A stretch of DNA of 64,000 nucleotides from Pseudomonas sp. PSB18 (GTDB taxonomy: Bacteria; Pseudomonadota; Gammaproteobacteria; Pseudomonadales; Pseudomonadaceae), in the NCBI RefSeq assembly GCF_014596565.1, contig NZ_NOIN01000001.1, forward strand, positions 868,001-932,000. Direction: 5' to 3'. A program made the translations under genes and the position numbers. Position 1 is the first letter of the stretch; each line of letters begins with the position of its first letter. A model generated the notes under the pieces. That model ran no database searches and had not been told where the DNA came from. It saw nothing but the letters and a program-made list of their open reading frames with translations. Of the stretch, positions 19,001 to 26,860 are shown in pieces.

Positions 19001-19607
19001 AAAACTCGCACTGCTGGAAAACCGCCGCCAACTCCTCCCAGGAGCCCGGGCTTCCCGGAGTGATTTCTATCGAATCCGGGCCCAGCAATGCTGGGTCGAT
19101 GAGTGCCGTGCCCTGCCGGCCCTGGTAGTAGCAGATCTTGCCTGGTATACGCTGGGCCGGGTCCGTCGGTGGGCAGAAGATGCTGATGTTGACAGCCGGC
19201 ATATACAACACACGATCCTGTGCCATACCCGGTTGCAGCAACTCACGTGTGTAGGAAAACAGGATGTCGTTTTCGTCGTAGGGGCTGACGGCCCGAAGAA
19301 AACCAGGCTGGTTGAGCAAGTAGCGCACGACTACATTACCGCCCATGGGATTGCCGTCCACGACTTCAGGATAGATGATGATCGGCTCGATTTTCTGCGC
19401 TTTGTGCAAGGCAGTGACATCATTGGTCAGGCGTGGCGTCATCAAGCGGGGGTTCCCGACCGCCGCGGAAATGTAGGCTTCATAGCCGGAGCGAATCAAC
19501 GCATCGCAGAGCATGTGCAGCACACGAATGCCAGCCGAGTTGCGCCGGTAATCGGGCGCCAGGATGTAATAGGGGCTCGGCCTTTCGGCAAATAACGAAC
19601 GATGCAT
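16098..19607 (-). CDS. Multidomain glycosyltransferase (1169 aa)
   Basis: 1169 residues from ATG at 19607 (MHRSLFAERPSPYYILAPDY), preceded by AGGAG at 7 bases. Four blocks are visible: an N-terminal GT-B-like region (about 10-290), a degenerate GT2-like region (330-520), a full GT2 domain (565-785) opening VSILILADGQLTYVQRCVDS, and a C-terminal GT4-like domain (860-1169) with KPRVGWVGSLHNIGELEM and YPAKLASLNLDLALAPLEDT. It probably assembles several linkages of the flagellin glycan, in the place of the fgt1/fgt2 flagellin glycosyltransferases of P. syringae. It has clear module similarity to the genes at 32351 and 35347. No membrane segment, so it is cytoplasmic. Confidence 0.88.
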   Translation of the reverse strand: MHRSLFAERPSPYYILAPDYRRNSAGIRVLHMLCDALIRSGYEAYISAAVGNPRLMTPRLTNDVTALHKAQKIEPIIIYPEVVDGNPMGGNVVVRYLLNQPGFLRAVSPYDENDILFSYTRELLQPGMAQDRVLYMPAVNISIFCPPTDPAQRIPGKICYYQGRQGTALIDPALLGPDSIEITPGSPGSWEELAAVFQQCEFFYCSEPSGLAAEAALCGCVAVVIPSQYAPRPLSNHENNSYGVAWGNTPQAIETARQTLPLLRQSLLRHQENFWASLDHFIEVTQDAVVAYAQRPDKSQDAHWLSSRQPNAVQRLLIDEHLKRSQVPVLGVIILDPDGALQRLNDTLESLAQYEGLPALLQPVVLTAADIPCDDKRVFRLDSLDTVATLNRVINEQAFDVFIIVRAGETFTAGGLLSVVLELTAAPDCRAICADEVMRFEDGNLKLALRPDINLDLLLSFPACMARHWLLRRDVWQAMGGFATEFPAAFELEYILRMIETAGFEGLGHMSEPLIVGDVLLLEDNPQERAVIERHLRARGFTAPQVNSRLPGRYEVDYGHAVAPAVSILILADGQLTYVQRCVDSLLENTDYGNYELLLLDRGNEDAAMCSWLSGIEQLGVGHLRVLRFPAGLSPEVIRNQAVDEARGEFLLFLDAGIGVLTRDWLEQLLNHAMRPEVGGVGAKLIAGDGTIRHAGLVLGSGGTVASPFARTPGDGDGYMQRLQVDQNYSALSGQCLMVRQELFAAVGGFDEELAPWADVDLCLKLQQAGYLNVWTPRVKLLIGESTAVEATSVQLDRLYQRWLPTLALDRAYNPNFSLAPERAFHVVESSLSWRPLSSFASLPTVLAHAAGEPDSARQRIVQPFNALREAGMLDGALSSQALSVVDIVRYNPDVVLFQQYVQTEQLETLRQVKAFARCFKVFDLDLYLPNLSPKSPHYRLLPTDVLGALRQGLSHMDRLVVSTDFMAQVFDGFSADIRIVPTRLDPRDWEGLQGGRRCADKPRVGWVGSLHNIGELEMLANVIKELADEVDWVVLGSCPAHLRPFIREHHDAVAVDAYPAKLASLNLDLALAPLEDTLFNRCKGNGRLLEFGACGVPVICSDIEAYRGDLPAKRVENRFDTWVDAIRAHIQDLDAAAALGDALQTRIRQDWMLNGVALATWRDSWLGH

Positions 19608-19676
19608 CAAACGCTCCTGACGTTCTGAAGCCACATGGAAACCACAAGTCATTATCTGGATAGGTGATTTCCCCTT

Positions 19677-19715
19677 TGTGGCGAGGGGAGTTATTACCAC
19701 TGGGCCGCGAAGCGG
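19677..19715. repeat. Degenerate single copy of repeat family B
   Basis: TGTGGCGAGGGGAGTTATTA followed by CTGGGCCGCGAAGCGG resembles one arm of the family B repeat (TGTGGCGAGGGGATTTATCC...GGGCTGCGAAGC). It lies in the 114-base gap between the LicD gene and the large glycosyltransferase. Confidence 0.65.
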
Positions 19716-19721
19716 TTCCGA

Positions 19722-20639
19722 TCAGAGTTGTCTGATCGAATTATCGTAATGCTCGAACACCACTTCACCGGAATGGTTGTAATCGGCAAACGACATGTCC
19801 TTTTTCGGCACGCGCCAGTCACCATAGACAAAGTCCAGATAGCCGAAGGCATCGTTGGGGGCCTTCAACGCAGCACCGAACAGTTGGATGGCATCGAAGC
19901 CGTCGAAATGCACTTGCGGGCAGAACCATTCGGGCATGGCGCCGATCACTACCGCCGAACCGTCGCGGCGCACGCGCCGGGCAATGTCGGTTTCGAATGG
20001 GATAATCTCGTCGGCCCCTTCGGCATTGTCACAGGTGATCCGAATGGCGAAATCAAAACCGTGGGTGGCGATCAATTCGATGTTCCACACTACCCCGTCA
20101 CGCTGCGGCAGACGCTGCTTATTACTACGCACCAGTGCCACCAGCGCCTCGAACTGCACATCGTTGACCGAAAAGTCGATGTCATCGTCCCAGGCGATGA
20201 AATCACCCTCGCGCAGCGCCCCCAACAGCGTGCCAAAATCCAGATACAAATCGATGCCGGCGGCGTCCGTCAGTGCGCCGAGGGTCACCACCAATGCTTC
20301 GGCGATGGACTTGGTCGGTGGATGGGAGAACGGATGCACATCGCGCATGCCCTTCATCTCGCGCTTGCCGGGGATGATTGTGGGTATGCCACCCAGCCCC
20401 AGGGTTTCGAGTTGGGCCAGGATGCTTTGCGACCAGACACTGGTGATGACGATCGCATCGCAACCACTGACGGCAATCTGATCGGCCGCAATTACCGGAT
20501 AACCGAAAAATGCCTGCCCCTGCTTCTGAGGATCATTATCGACGATTGCCAGAATATCCAGATCGCGGTTCTGTTCGATGAACAGCCCGCCACTCTTGCC
20601 CGCACCGAACAGTATGAGTTTCTTACCTTGCAGATCCAT
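19722..20639 (-). CDS. LicD family phosphotransferase with N-terminal Rossmann-like domain
   Basis: 305 residues from ATG at 20639 (MDLQGKKLILFGAGKSGGLF). Residues 5-100 form a nucleotide-binding-like domain (FGAGKSGG) of the kind seen at the start of PglD-type sugar acyltransferases. Residues 105-250 form the LicD/nucleotidyltransferase-fold domain with FGTLLGALREGDFIAWDDDID (136-155), its catalytic Asp cluster. LicD proteins transfer phosphocholine or similar phospho-groups to surface glycans; fukutin and FKRP, related enzymes, transfer ribitol phosphate. A phospho-substituent on the flagellar glycan is the natural inference. The donor is unknown. Confidence 0.85.
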   Translation of the reverse strand: MDLQGKKLILFGAGKSGGLFIEQNRDLDILAIVDNDPQKQGQAFFGYPVIAADQIAVSGCDAIVITSVWSQSILAQLETLGLGGIPTIIPGKREMKGMRDVHPFSHPPTKSIAEALVVTLGALTDAAGIDLYLDFGTLLGALREGDFIAWDDDIDFSVNDVQFEALVALVRSNKQRLPQRDGVVWNIELIATHGFDFAIRITCDNAEGADEIIPFETDIARRVRRDGSAVVIGAMPEWFCPQVHFDGFDAIQLFGAALKAPNDAFGYLDFVYGDWRVPKKDMSFADYNHSGEVVFEHYDNSIRQL

Positions 20640-20677
20640 GATGCCTTCCCCGGGTGCGCCCATGCGCCTCAACGATG

Positions 20678-21310
20678 CTATTTTTTCAGTGCGACGCAGC
20701 GGCCGACCTTGGCATCTTCGTCACGAAACTTCGCCAGGCCGCGGCCTTCGATCTGGTACGTCACATGAAAGCCGGCGCGCTCGATGTCCGCCACCATGAC
20801 CCGATGATCCACGTAACGCCGGTAGTGGTCGGTGCCAAAGATCTTTTCCTGTTCGGCATCGTCGGTTGTGCGGTATTCGAAAAACACCTGGCTTTGCGCA
20901 GGCAGTAGCACACTGAGCAGATCCAGGAATGCGCCGGCCTCGCTCTCATCGATCGCATGAAGAAAAAACCGCGCATACACCGCCACCTTGCGCTTGTTCT
21001 CAAGAAATCCCTTGATCTCGTCCCTGGCCGCGCCGGCCAGGCACTGCACATAACGCGTATGTTCGTGAGCGCTGCGCGAACGACACAGCTCAATGGCCTC
21101 CACCGACGCATCGAGCCCAAGCAGATCGAAGCCACAGGCGGCGAAAAACTCGCTGTCGCGGCCATTGCCGCAACCGAACTCGATCACACCGTCGACATCG
21201 GCCAATTCATTGACGGCGAACGCCGCGAATTGCGACGGATAGGCCGGCGCACCTCTTTTGCGACTGCTGTAGAACGAATCCCAATAGCTCGATTTTTCTG
21301 CCTGGCTCAT
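20678..21310 (-). CDS. Class I SAM-dependent methyltransferase
   Basis: 210 residues. SAM-binding motif I VIEFGCGNGRDSEFF (about 41-55), acidic ribose-binding residue in GLDAS, and a C-terminal region typical of small glycan or lipid methyltransferases (FEYRTTDDAEQEKIFG). The start overlaps the stop of the FkbM gene (ATGA), so it is translationally coupled. Likely O- or N-methylates a sugar of the flagellar glycan; the acceptor is not predictable. Confidence 0.85.
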   Translation of the reverse strand: MSQAEKSSYWDSFYSSRKRGAPAYPSQFAAFAVNELADVDGVIEFGCGNGRDSEFFAACGFDLLGLDASVEAIELCRSRSAHEHTRYVQCLAGAARDEIKGFLENKRKVAVYARFFLHAIDESEAGAFLDLLSVLLPAQSQVFFEYRTTDDAEQEKIFGTDHYRRYVDHRVMVADIERAGFHVTYQIEGRGLAKFRDEDAKVGRCVALKK

Positions 21311-22371
21311 TGCGCAACCTCAAGACTGTTTACGGCGTACAACACGGTGTCAAAGCTGCTGTGGGCATGGCAGCGCAGATAATAACGGTATGGCAAGCCA
21401 TAGCTCTGCAATTGCTCGAAGATGCTCCACAGATGCTCCGCCCGGTGATAAATGCTGATGGCCAGGTTCGGCCGGTATTGGTTCAGCATGTTCCTGGCGC
21501 CTTCCAACGCCGCGGGCTCTTCGCCTTCGATGTCCATTTTGATCAGGTTCGGAGCAAAGCCTGGCAACGCATCGTCCAGACGCACGCATGTCACCGTTTC
21601 CCCACCCGACTCAACCAGATGCCCACCTGCTCCCAGTGCGCCGTCGAAGCCGATACGCCGGTTGCCGTCAGAAACGCCACAAGGAAAATTCACCGCGTGC
21701 AGGTCACTCAGGTTAGGCACCAGCACTGCGTAGTTCTCAAGGTTCGGCTCGAAACTGGCAACAGCTTCGAAGACCAGCCCCGCACTGCGCATTTCCTGAA
21801 CGGTGTCGCCGGTGTAGGCCCCGCAATCGACAAAACGCAGCGGCTGTGGCCAGTTCGGAAGATCCTCGGGGAAATACTGCCGGGGCGAAGGCGAAGGTAA
21901 CCGCGAATAGTCACCCGAGGTGCGGAATTCGACGATTCGGTCCAGCAATTGCCGGCTGGTCTCGTCAGCCAGATGCTCGCGCAGATTGGCGATCCGCTCA
22001 GCGTGAGCTTCGTAATAACGCGGGTCTACCAACCAGTAACGAAACGGCTGTCCTTCGGGGAAGTGCCGCACGAACTCCACAAGACTGACCACCCGGCCGT
22101 AGCCCAACGCTTGCAGCTGGCTGACCACTTCGCCGACATCCACGTAATTATTGAACAGGCCGATAATCACACAGGCACTGGCTGGGTCGTGCCCGAGAGC
22201 CCAATCCCGGGCATTGGCAACAGGGATGCCATCGACTTGTTCCAGGGACGCATCACGATCCAGAAACGCGCTGATGCCGATGCCCTGCTCTGCCAGATAA
22301 GCCTGGACCCGCTGTCCAGCCAGTCGGGCACCGTAGACCAGCACATGTTCGAAGCGTTGGCCTTCAAACAT
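21307..22371 (-). CDS. FkbM family methyltransferase with N-terminal nucleotide-binding-like domain
   Basis: 354 residues. Residues 8-100 resemble the Rossmann-like N-terminus of the LicD protein two genes downstream (HVLVYGARLAGQRVQAYLAE). Residues about 185-345 are the FkbM methyltransferase domain with FVDCGAYTGDTVQEM and MDIEGEEPAALEG. FkbM enzymes O-methylate sugars in glycans and natural products. It overlaps the upstream TylF gene by 8 bases and the downstream methyltransferase by 4, so the three are coupled. Confidence 0.87.
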   Translation of the reverse strand: MFEGQRFEHVLVYGARLAGQRVQAYLAEQGIGISAFLDRDASLEQVDGIPVANARDWALGHDPASACVIIGLFNNYVDVGEVVSQLQALGYGRVVSLVEFVRHFPEGQPFRYWLVDPRYYEAHAERIANLREHLADETSRQLLDRIVEFRTSGDYSRLPSPSPRQYFPEDLPNWPQPLRFVDCGAYTGDTVQEMRSAGLVFEAVASFEPNLENYAVLVPNLSDLHAVNFPCGVSDGNRRIGFDGALGAGGHLVESGGETVTCVRLDDALPGFAPNLIKMDIEGEEPAALEGARNMLNQYRPNLAISIYHRAEHLWSIFEQLQSYGLPYRYYLRCHAHSSFDTVLYAVNSLEVAQ

Positions 22372-23125
22372 GGTGCTCTCCCGACGCCACCCGGATCAGC
22401 ACGGCATGACCGTTGAGGTTGTGGATAAAGCGGAAGTCGCGATTACCCTGCATGAACTCGTTGACCAGCCGGGTCACACCTTCGCAGCCATAGAAGCCGT
22501 AATCGTCGAACACCACCACAGCACCGGGAGCCAGGCGCGGCATTGCCCATTCCAAGACACTGCGAGCCGACTCATAGACATCCACGTCGATGTGCAGGAA
22601 GGCCAGCCGCTGGCTGACATGCTCGGCATTGTGCTCCGGGAACATGCCTTCGAGGATCTGCACACGCTCGGTCACACCGCAGCGTGCCGCCAGTGCCTGG
22701 ACACGCTGGATATCGGTGTCACTGTGTTCACCCCCGCTGTAGCCGGTATCCAGGTGACTGGCCTTTACCACACCGGTGAACGTATCGGCCAGAAACACCT
22801 TGCGACCCGGCCGCTGGCTTGCCAACGCCAACAAACAACCCGAACCGCCTCGCCAGACCCCCACTTCCAGGAAGTCGCCTTCCAAGTCATCGAGTTGGCG
22901 GGCCAGGGACCAGAGTTCGAACAACCGGTACTTGTCCACCAAGGTGTTGCGCTCGACCAAACCCAAAGCCTGCTCGAACGCCTGGTCCTGGCACCACGGC
23001 GCATAGCTCGAATACGGCAACAGCCGCTCATGACGGATTTCTGGCGACTTGGCATGTGCCCAGGAAACCGTACCACGCAAATAGCGATAGCTCAGACCGG
23101 TCAGCTTTCTCTTCAACCAGGCCAT
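22364..23125 (-). CDS. TylF/MycF family macrocin-type O-methyltransferase
   Basis: 253 residues from ATG at 23125 (MAWLKRKLTGLSYRYLRG), one base after the stop of the ThDP enzyme gene. SAM motif EVGVWRGGSGCLLALAS, acidic HIDVDVYES, and the metal site VVVFDDYGFYG match TylF/MycF enzymes, which O-methylate deoxysugars of macrolides in a metal-dependent way. A role in methylating the deoxyhexose made by this cluster is plausible. The longer open frame upstream runs into the preceding gene and was rejected. Confidence 0.88.
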   Translation of the reverse strand: MAWLKRKLTGLSYRYLRGTVSWAHAKSPEIRHERLLPYSSYAPWCQDQAFEQALGLVERNTLVDKYRLFELWSLARQLDDLEGDFLEVGVWRGGSGCLLALASQRPGRKVFLADTFTGVVKASHLDTGYSGGEHSDTDIQRVQALAARCGVTERVQILEGMFPEHNAEHVSQRLAFLHIDVDVYESARSVLEWAMPRLAPGAVVVFDDYGFYGCEGVTRLVNEFMQGNRDFRFIHNLNGHAVLIRVASGEHHV

Positions 23126-23126
23126 G

Positions 23127-24926
23127 TCAGTTGCGCTCCGAGATCGCCATCTGCGCGTGGAACTCATCACGCGGCAGGAACGGATAGAGATCTTCCAACG
23201 CGCCGGTTTCCGGTTTGCCTTGTTCATTGATACGGGTCATGACCCGTGGCACCCGTGCTTCTTCGATTTGCACCAACACTTCGCAGATCACCGGGCCGCT
23301 GCGCTCGAGTACATCGGTCAGCGCCGCGTCCAGCCCCTCGTGGGCCTCGATGCGGGCATAGCCGACACCGTAGGCAGCGGACAACTGCTGCAAGTCGGGC
23401 AGCTTCAGGCCGCTGGTATCGTCAGCCCCCACCAGCAATTTGAAGTGCATGTTCTGCGAGGTGCGGATCGAGGCGTAGCCCTGGTTGTTGATCACAAAGC
23501 ACTTGATCGGCAGGTTCTGCGCGGCCAGGGTGGCCAGCTCCTGGATGTTCAGTTGTACGCCGCCGTCGCCTTCGACACAGATCGTCTGCTTACGTCCGGA
23601 TGCCAGGCAGGCACCGATGGCCGACGGCACGCCGAAGCCCATCGAGCCGGTGCCGCGGTTGTGGAAGCAGCGCTGATCCTTCTTCAGGCGCAGGTTGAGC
23701 AGGAACAATTCGGACGCGAACCCGGAGCTGCCGGGGGCAATCACATCGCCTTCGCTCAACAGGTCCGACAGGCGATCGGTAAAGTGATACATGCTCACGC
23801 CTTCGCTGTCGTCGGCGTGCTCGGGTTGCAGCAGTGGATAACGCTCGCGCCAGGCCGCGATCTGCGCCCGCCAGGCGGAGTAATCCGGCAGCCCGGCGGC
23901 CTTGACCGCCGTAGCGAGGCCTTCGATGAACGGCTTGACGTCGGCCACGACCTTGACCTCGACCGGCATCTGCAGCTTGGCGATTTCCGCCGGATCGATG
24001 TCGACCACGACTTTCTTGGCATACGGCGCGAAATGCGCATGGTTGTAGGCCGTGAGCGCCATGTCCAGGCGTGAGCCCAACACAATCAGCAGGTCGCAAT
24101 TCTGCAGGGTGAAGTTGGCCCAACGCGGCGCGATCGAACCCGGGCGACCGCCAAACAGCGGATGCTCGTCTTCGATCAGGTCCATGGACAGCCACGTCGG
24201 CATGACGGGGACGCCCGCCGATTCCATCAGTGCATTGAAAGCTTCGACAGCACCGGCCATGCGAATACCGCTACCGGCAATAATGCCCGGACGCTTGGCA
24301 GCCTTGAGCAATTCCAAGGTGCGGTTCACCGACTCGCTGACATCGACGGCTGCGGCCACCGGCGGCAACTGGGCACGGCGCAGCTGCGTTGGATCGATCT
24401 GCACCGCTTGGACATCCAGCGGTACGTCCAGCCACACCGGGCCACGACGCCCGGTCAGGGCGGCATGCTCCAGCTCATCGAATACCTCCGCGACCGCCAG
24501 CGGATCGGTCAGGGTCACCGCTTTCTTGGTGATCGACGACACGATAGAGACGATGTCGGCCTCTTGCACGCCGAGCATCCGCAAGCCGGTCCCGGCCTTG
24601 AGGTCAGCCGTCTTCACCTGTCCGGAAATAAAGAACACCGGAGTGGAATCAAGCCAGGCGCCCAGGGTCGCCGTCACGGCGTTGGTAGCCCCCGGCCCGC
24701 AGGTGGTCATGCAGGCACTGGGTCCGCCGGTGAGCTTACCGGCCGCTTCGGCAGCAATGCCGGCCGCTTGTTCATGCAGACACAGGATCGGCTCGAGGTC
24801 GGGATGACGTCCCAAGGCGTCGTTCAAATGCATGGCGCCGCCACCTGGCAGGAAGTACACCTGCTTGATGCCCAGTTCCGCCAGTCGGTTCATGATGTAG
24901 TCAGCTACACGCATTTTGGTACTCAT
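23127..24926 (-). CDS. Acetolactate synthase-like ThDP-dependent enzyme (possible YerE-type sugar C-C ligase)
   Basis: 599 residues with all three ThDP-enzyme domains: Pyr domain with the ThDP-activating Glu52 (CLHEQAAG), a central FAD/DHAP-synthase-like domain, and the PP domain with GDGG (453-456) through NN (480-481). It is not a housekeeping AHAS: no regulatory subunit gene is adjacent and it lies among sugar genes. In Yersinia the homologous YerE adds a two-carbon unit from pyruvate to CDP-3,6-dideoxy-4-keto-D-glucose, whose biosynthetic genes rfbF/G/H lie in this same run. A YerE-like role is therefore favoured but inferred from context. Confidence 0.8.
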   Translation of the reverse strand: MSTKMRVADYIMNRLAELGIKQVYFLPGGGAMHLNDALGRHPDLEPILCLHEQAAGIAAEAAGKLTGGPSACMTTCGPGATNAVTATLGAWLDSTPVFFISGQVKTADLKAGTGLRMLGVQEADIVSIVSSITKKAVTLTDPLAVAEVFDELEHAALTGRRGPVWLDVPLDVQAVQIDPTQLRRAQLPPVAAAVDVSESVNRTLELLKAAKRPGIIAGSGIRMAGAVEAFNALMESAGVPVMPTWLSMDLIEDEHPLFGGRPGSIAPRWANFTLQNCDLLIVLGSRLDMALTAYNHAHFAPYAKKVVVDIDPAEIAKLQMPVEVKVVADVKPFIEGLATAVKAAGLPDYSAWRAQIAAWRERYPLLQPEHADDSEGVSMYHFTDRLSDLLSEGDVIAPGSSGFASELFLLNLRLKKDQRCFHNRGTGSMGFGVPSAIGACLASGRKQTICVEGDGGVQLNIQELATLAAQNLPIKCFVINNQGYASIRTSQNMHFKLLVGADDTSGLKLPDLQQLSAAYGVGYARIEAHEGLDAALTDVLERSGPVICEVLVQIEEARVPRVMTRINEQGKPETGALEDLYPFLPRDEFHAQMAISERN

Positions 24927-24958
24927 CTCTCAAAACCCCAATTCGCCGAGCGCTCGGC

Positions 24959-26860
24959 TCAATTCAATTCGTTCAGAAACTCAAGCGCCGACCAGAACCC
25001 GGCACCATGATCCTTGTGGCCCTGCCACACTTCGGGAATAAAACTCACCTGCGGATACTGCTTGAGCTGCGCCCAGGTCGCCGGCCAGTCCACGTCCCCG
25101 GTGCCCATCAGCACGCCTTCGCCGTTGCTGCCTTTGGCATCGGCCACGTGCAGGTGCGCCGAATGCGGCAGCAGCAAGGCCAGGGCAGCCTGGAAGTCGA
25201 GGCCGAAATGGAAGCAGGCCATTTGCAGGTGCGAGAGGTCCAGGCACAGGCGCATGTTCATCGCCTTGGCCTGTTCGGCCAGTTCCTGGGGCATCATGAA
25301 AATGTTCTGGTGACGCTGCCCGCCGAAATGCCAGGGGAACGGAGCCATGTTCTGCGGGATCAACTCGGTGCGACCGAAGTCGATCTGGGCGCAGGACTCA
25401 CGGAAACGCCGATACAGTTCGGCCCGGTGGCTGAGGGGGAAAGGTTCGTCGGCCGAGAAGCCGCCGACGTTTGCCACGATCAGCAACGAATCGGCCTTGG
25501 AAAAGAACTCGGCGATCTGCAACGTCGCATCCACCACCCGCTGCAGGTTGACGATGGAGCGCTGGCGGTAGTCCAGGTCGTCCGCCGCCAGATCCAGCAA
25601 CTCACTGTTCTCGAACAGTTCGGGTGCGTGGACTACCAGACGCGAGCATTCGACGGTACGCAGGTAGGCCTGCGGCGCCACGCTCAGGTCGCGATAGGAC
25701 AGATGGAATTCGAACAGGTCGGGCTTGATCCACTGGTCGTATTGCAGAAAGTCGTGGTAGCGCACCGGCACGCCCCAGAGAATCGGCATGGCGTATTCAC
25801 GACGAACCTCCTGCTGTGCGACCAGGTCGCTGTCGAACAGGAAATCGCCCTGGGCAATGGCACGTCCGGCCTGCTTGCCCAACAAGTCAGCCAACCGATA
25901 CGGCGGCAGGCCCTGGCCGGGGCTCGCAACGCGCAGCATGTCCTGGGAGAACGTTTCGCCAGGCTCGATAGCCCGCGCCGCAATTACGCTCTTGCCCAGG
26001 TTCTCGCGATTGAGCAATTCCCCTTGGCTGGCATGGCGCCCTGGCCCGGTCCACGGCAGGGCTTTCTCGACTTGGCGAATACCCTCCACCAGTTGCCGAA
26101 ACTCTTCGGGCTCAAGGCTCGCCAGATGGTCAGGTCCTTCCATACTACGATCCAGGGTGATGTGACGCTCGATCAGCTTGGCGCCCAATGCCACTGCGGC
26201 GATGCTGATGGCCGTGCCACGCTCATGGCCCGAATATCCCACCAGGTCATGCAACTGGCGCAAACGCGCCAGGTAACCGAGCTGGATATCGGTTTCCGGA
26301 GCCGGGTAGGTGCTGTTGCAGTGCAGCAGAGCGAAAGGAACACCCAGGCCCTTGAGTTGTTCGATAGCCCGGACAATCTCGTGTTCCAACGACATGCCGG
26401 TGGACAGGACCAACGGTTTGCCCAGCGAAGCGGCCTTGGCGATCAGGTACGGGTTGCACAGGTCGGCGGAGGCGATTTTCAGCGCCGGGACGTCAAAGCC
26501 GGCCAGCACATCGACACTCGGCTCGTCCCAGGGCGTGCAGATGTAGCTGATGCCCTTCTGCGCGCAGTACTCGCGGATCAGTCGATGCTCATCCACACTC
26601 AGCTCGACTTTATCCAGCAGGTCCTGGATATATTCCACGCCCAGGTCTTCGGCCCGGGAGCCGTCGGCCTTGGTACGGTACAGCGCCTCGCGATTGCGCA
26701 GCTGGAACTTCACGCAGTCGGCACCCGCCTCGATGGACGCATCCACCAGTTGCCGGGCCAGTTCCACCGAGCCGTTGTGGTTGTTGCCCACTTCCGCGAT
26801 GACAAATGTGTGTTGCTCACCGATGGTCACGCCATCGATGCTGAAGATCGGCTTGCTCAT
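24959..26860 (-). CDS. NeuB-like ulosonic acid synthase fused to SAF and a C-terminal TIM barrel
   Basis: 633 residues; ordinary NeuB is about 350. Residues 1-265 are the NeuB barrel (VIAEVGNNHNGS, GADCVKFQLRN, KIASADLCNP, STGMS, HCNSTYP, GYSGHE), which condenses PEP with a sugar aldehyde. Residues 285-345 are the antifreeze-like SAF domain (GKSVIAARAIEPGETF). Residues 365-633 are a second barrel like xylose isomerase/AP endonuclease 2 (LCLDLSHLQMACFHFGLD, LHVADAKGSNGEG). It overlaps the kinase gene by 4 bases. The barrel may isomerise or epimerise the substrate. No CMP-NulO synthetase is seen nearby, so the product is uncertain. Confidence 0.85.
   Translation of the reverse strand: MSKPIFSIDGVTIGEQHTFVIAEVGNNHNGSVELARQLVDASIEAGADCVKFQLRNREALYRTKADGSRAEDLGVEYIQDLLDKVELSVDEHRLIREYCAQKGISYICTPWDEPSVDVLAGFDVPALKIASADLCNPYLIAKAASLGKPLVLSTGMSLEHEIVRAIEQLKGLGVPFALLHCNSTYPAPETDIQLGYLARLRQLHDLVGYSGHERGTAISIAAVALGAKLIERHITLDRSMEGPDHLASLEPEEFRQLVEGIRQVEKALPWTGPGRHASQGELLNRENLGKSVIAARAIEPGETFSQDMLRVASPGQGLPPYRLADLLGKQAGRAIAQGDFLFDSDLVAQQEVRREYAMPILWGVPVRYHDFLQYDQWIKPDLFEFHLSYRDLSVAPQAYLRTVECSRLVVHAPELFENSELLDLAADDLDYRQRSIVNLQRVVDATLQIAEFFSKADSLLIVANVGGFSADEPFPLSHRAELYRRFRESCAQIDFGRTELIPQNMAPFPWHFGGQRHQNIFMMPQELAEQAKAMNMRLCLDLSHLQMACFHFGLDFQAALALLLPHSAHLHVADAKGSNGEGVLMGTGDVDWPATWAQLKQYPQVSFIPEVWQGHKDHGAGFWSALEFLNELN

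Noticed and set aside
23127..24926. Housekeeping acetolactate synthase large subunit (IlvB/IlvI)
   Set aside because: No small regulatory subunit or ilvC is adjacent, and the gene is one base from a sugar methyltransferase gene within a glycan operon.
24959..26860. Standard sialic/pseudaminic acid operon
   Set aside because: NeuB homology is clear, but no PseB/C/F/G/H/I, NeuC or CMP-NulO synthetase is encoded here, so a named nonulosonate pathway is not supported.
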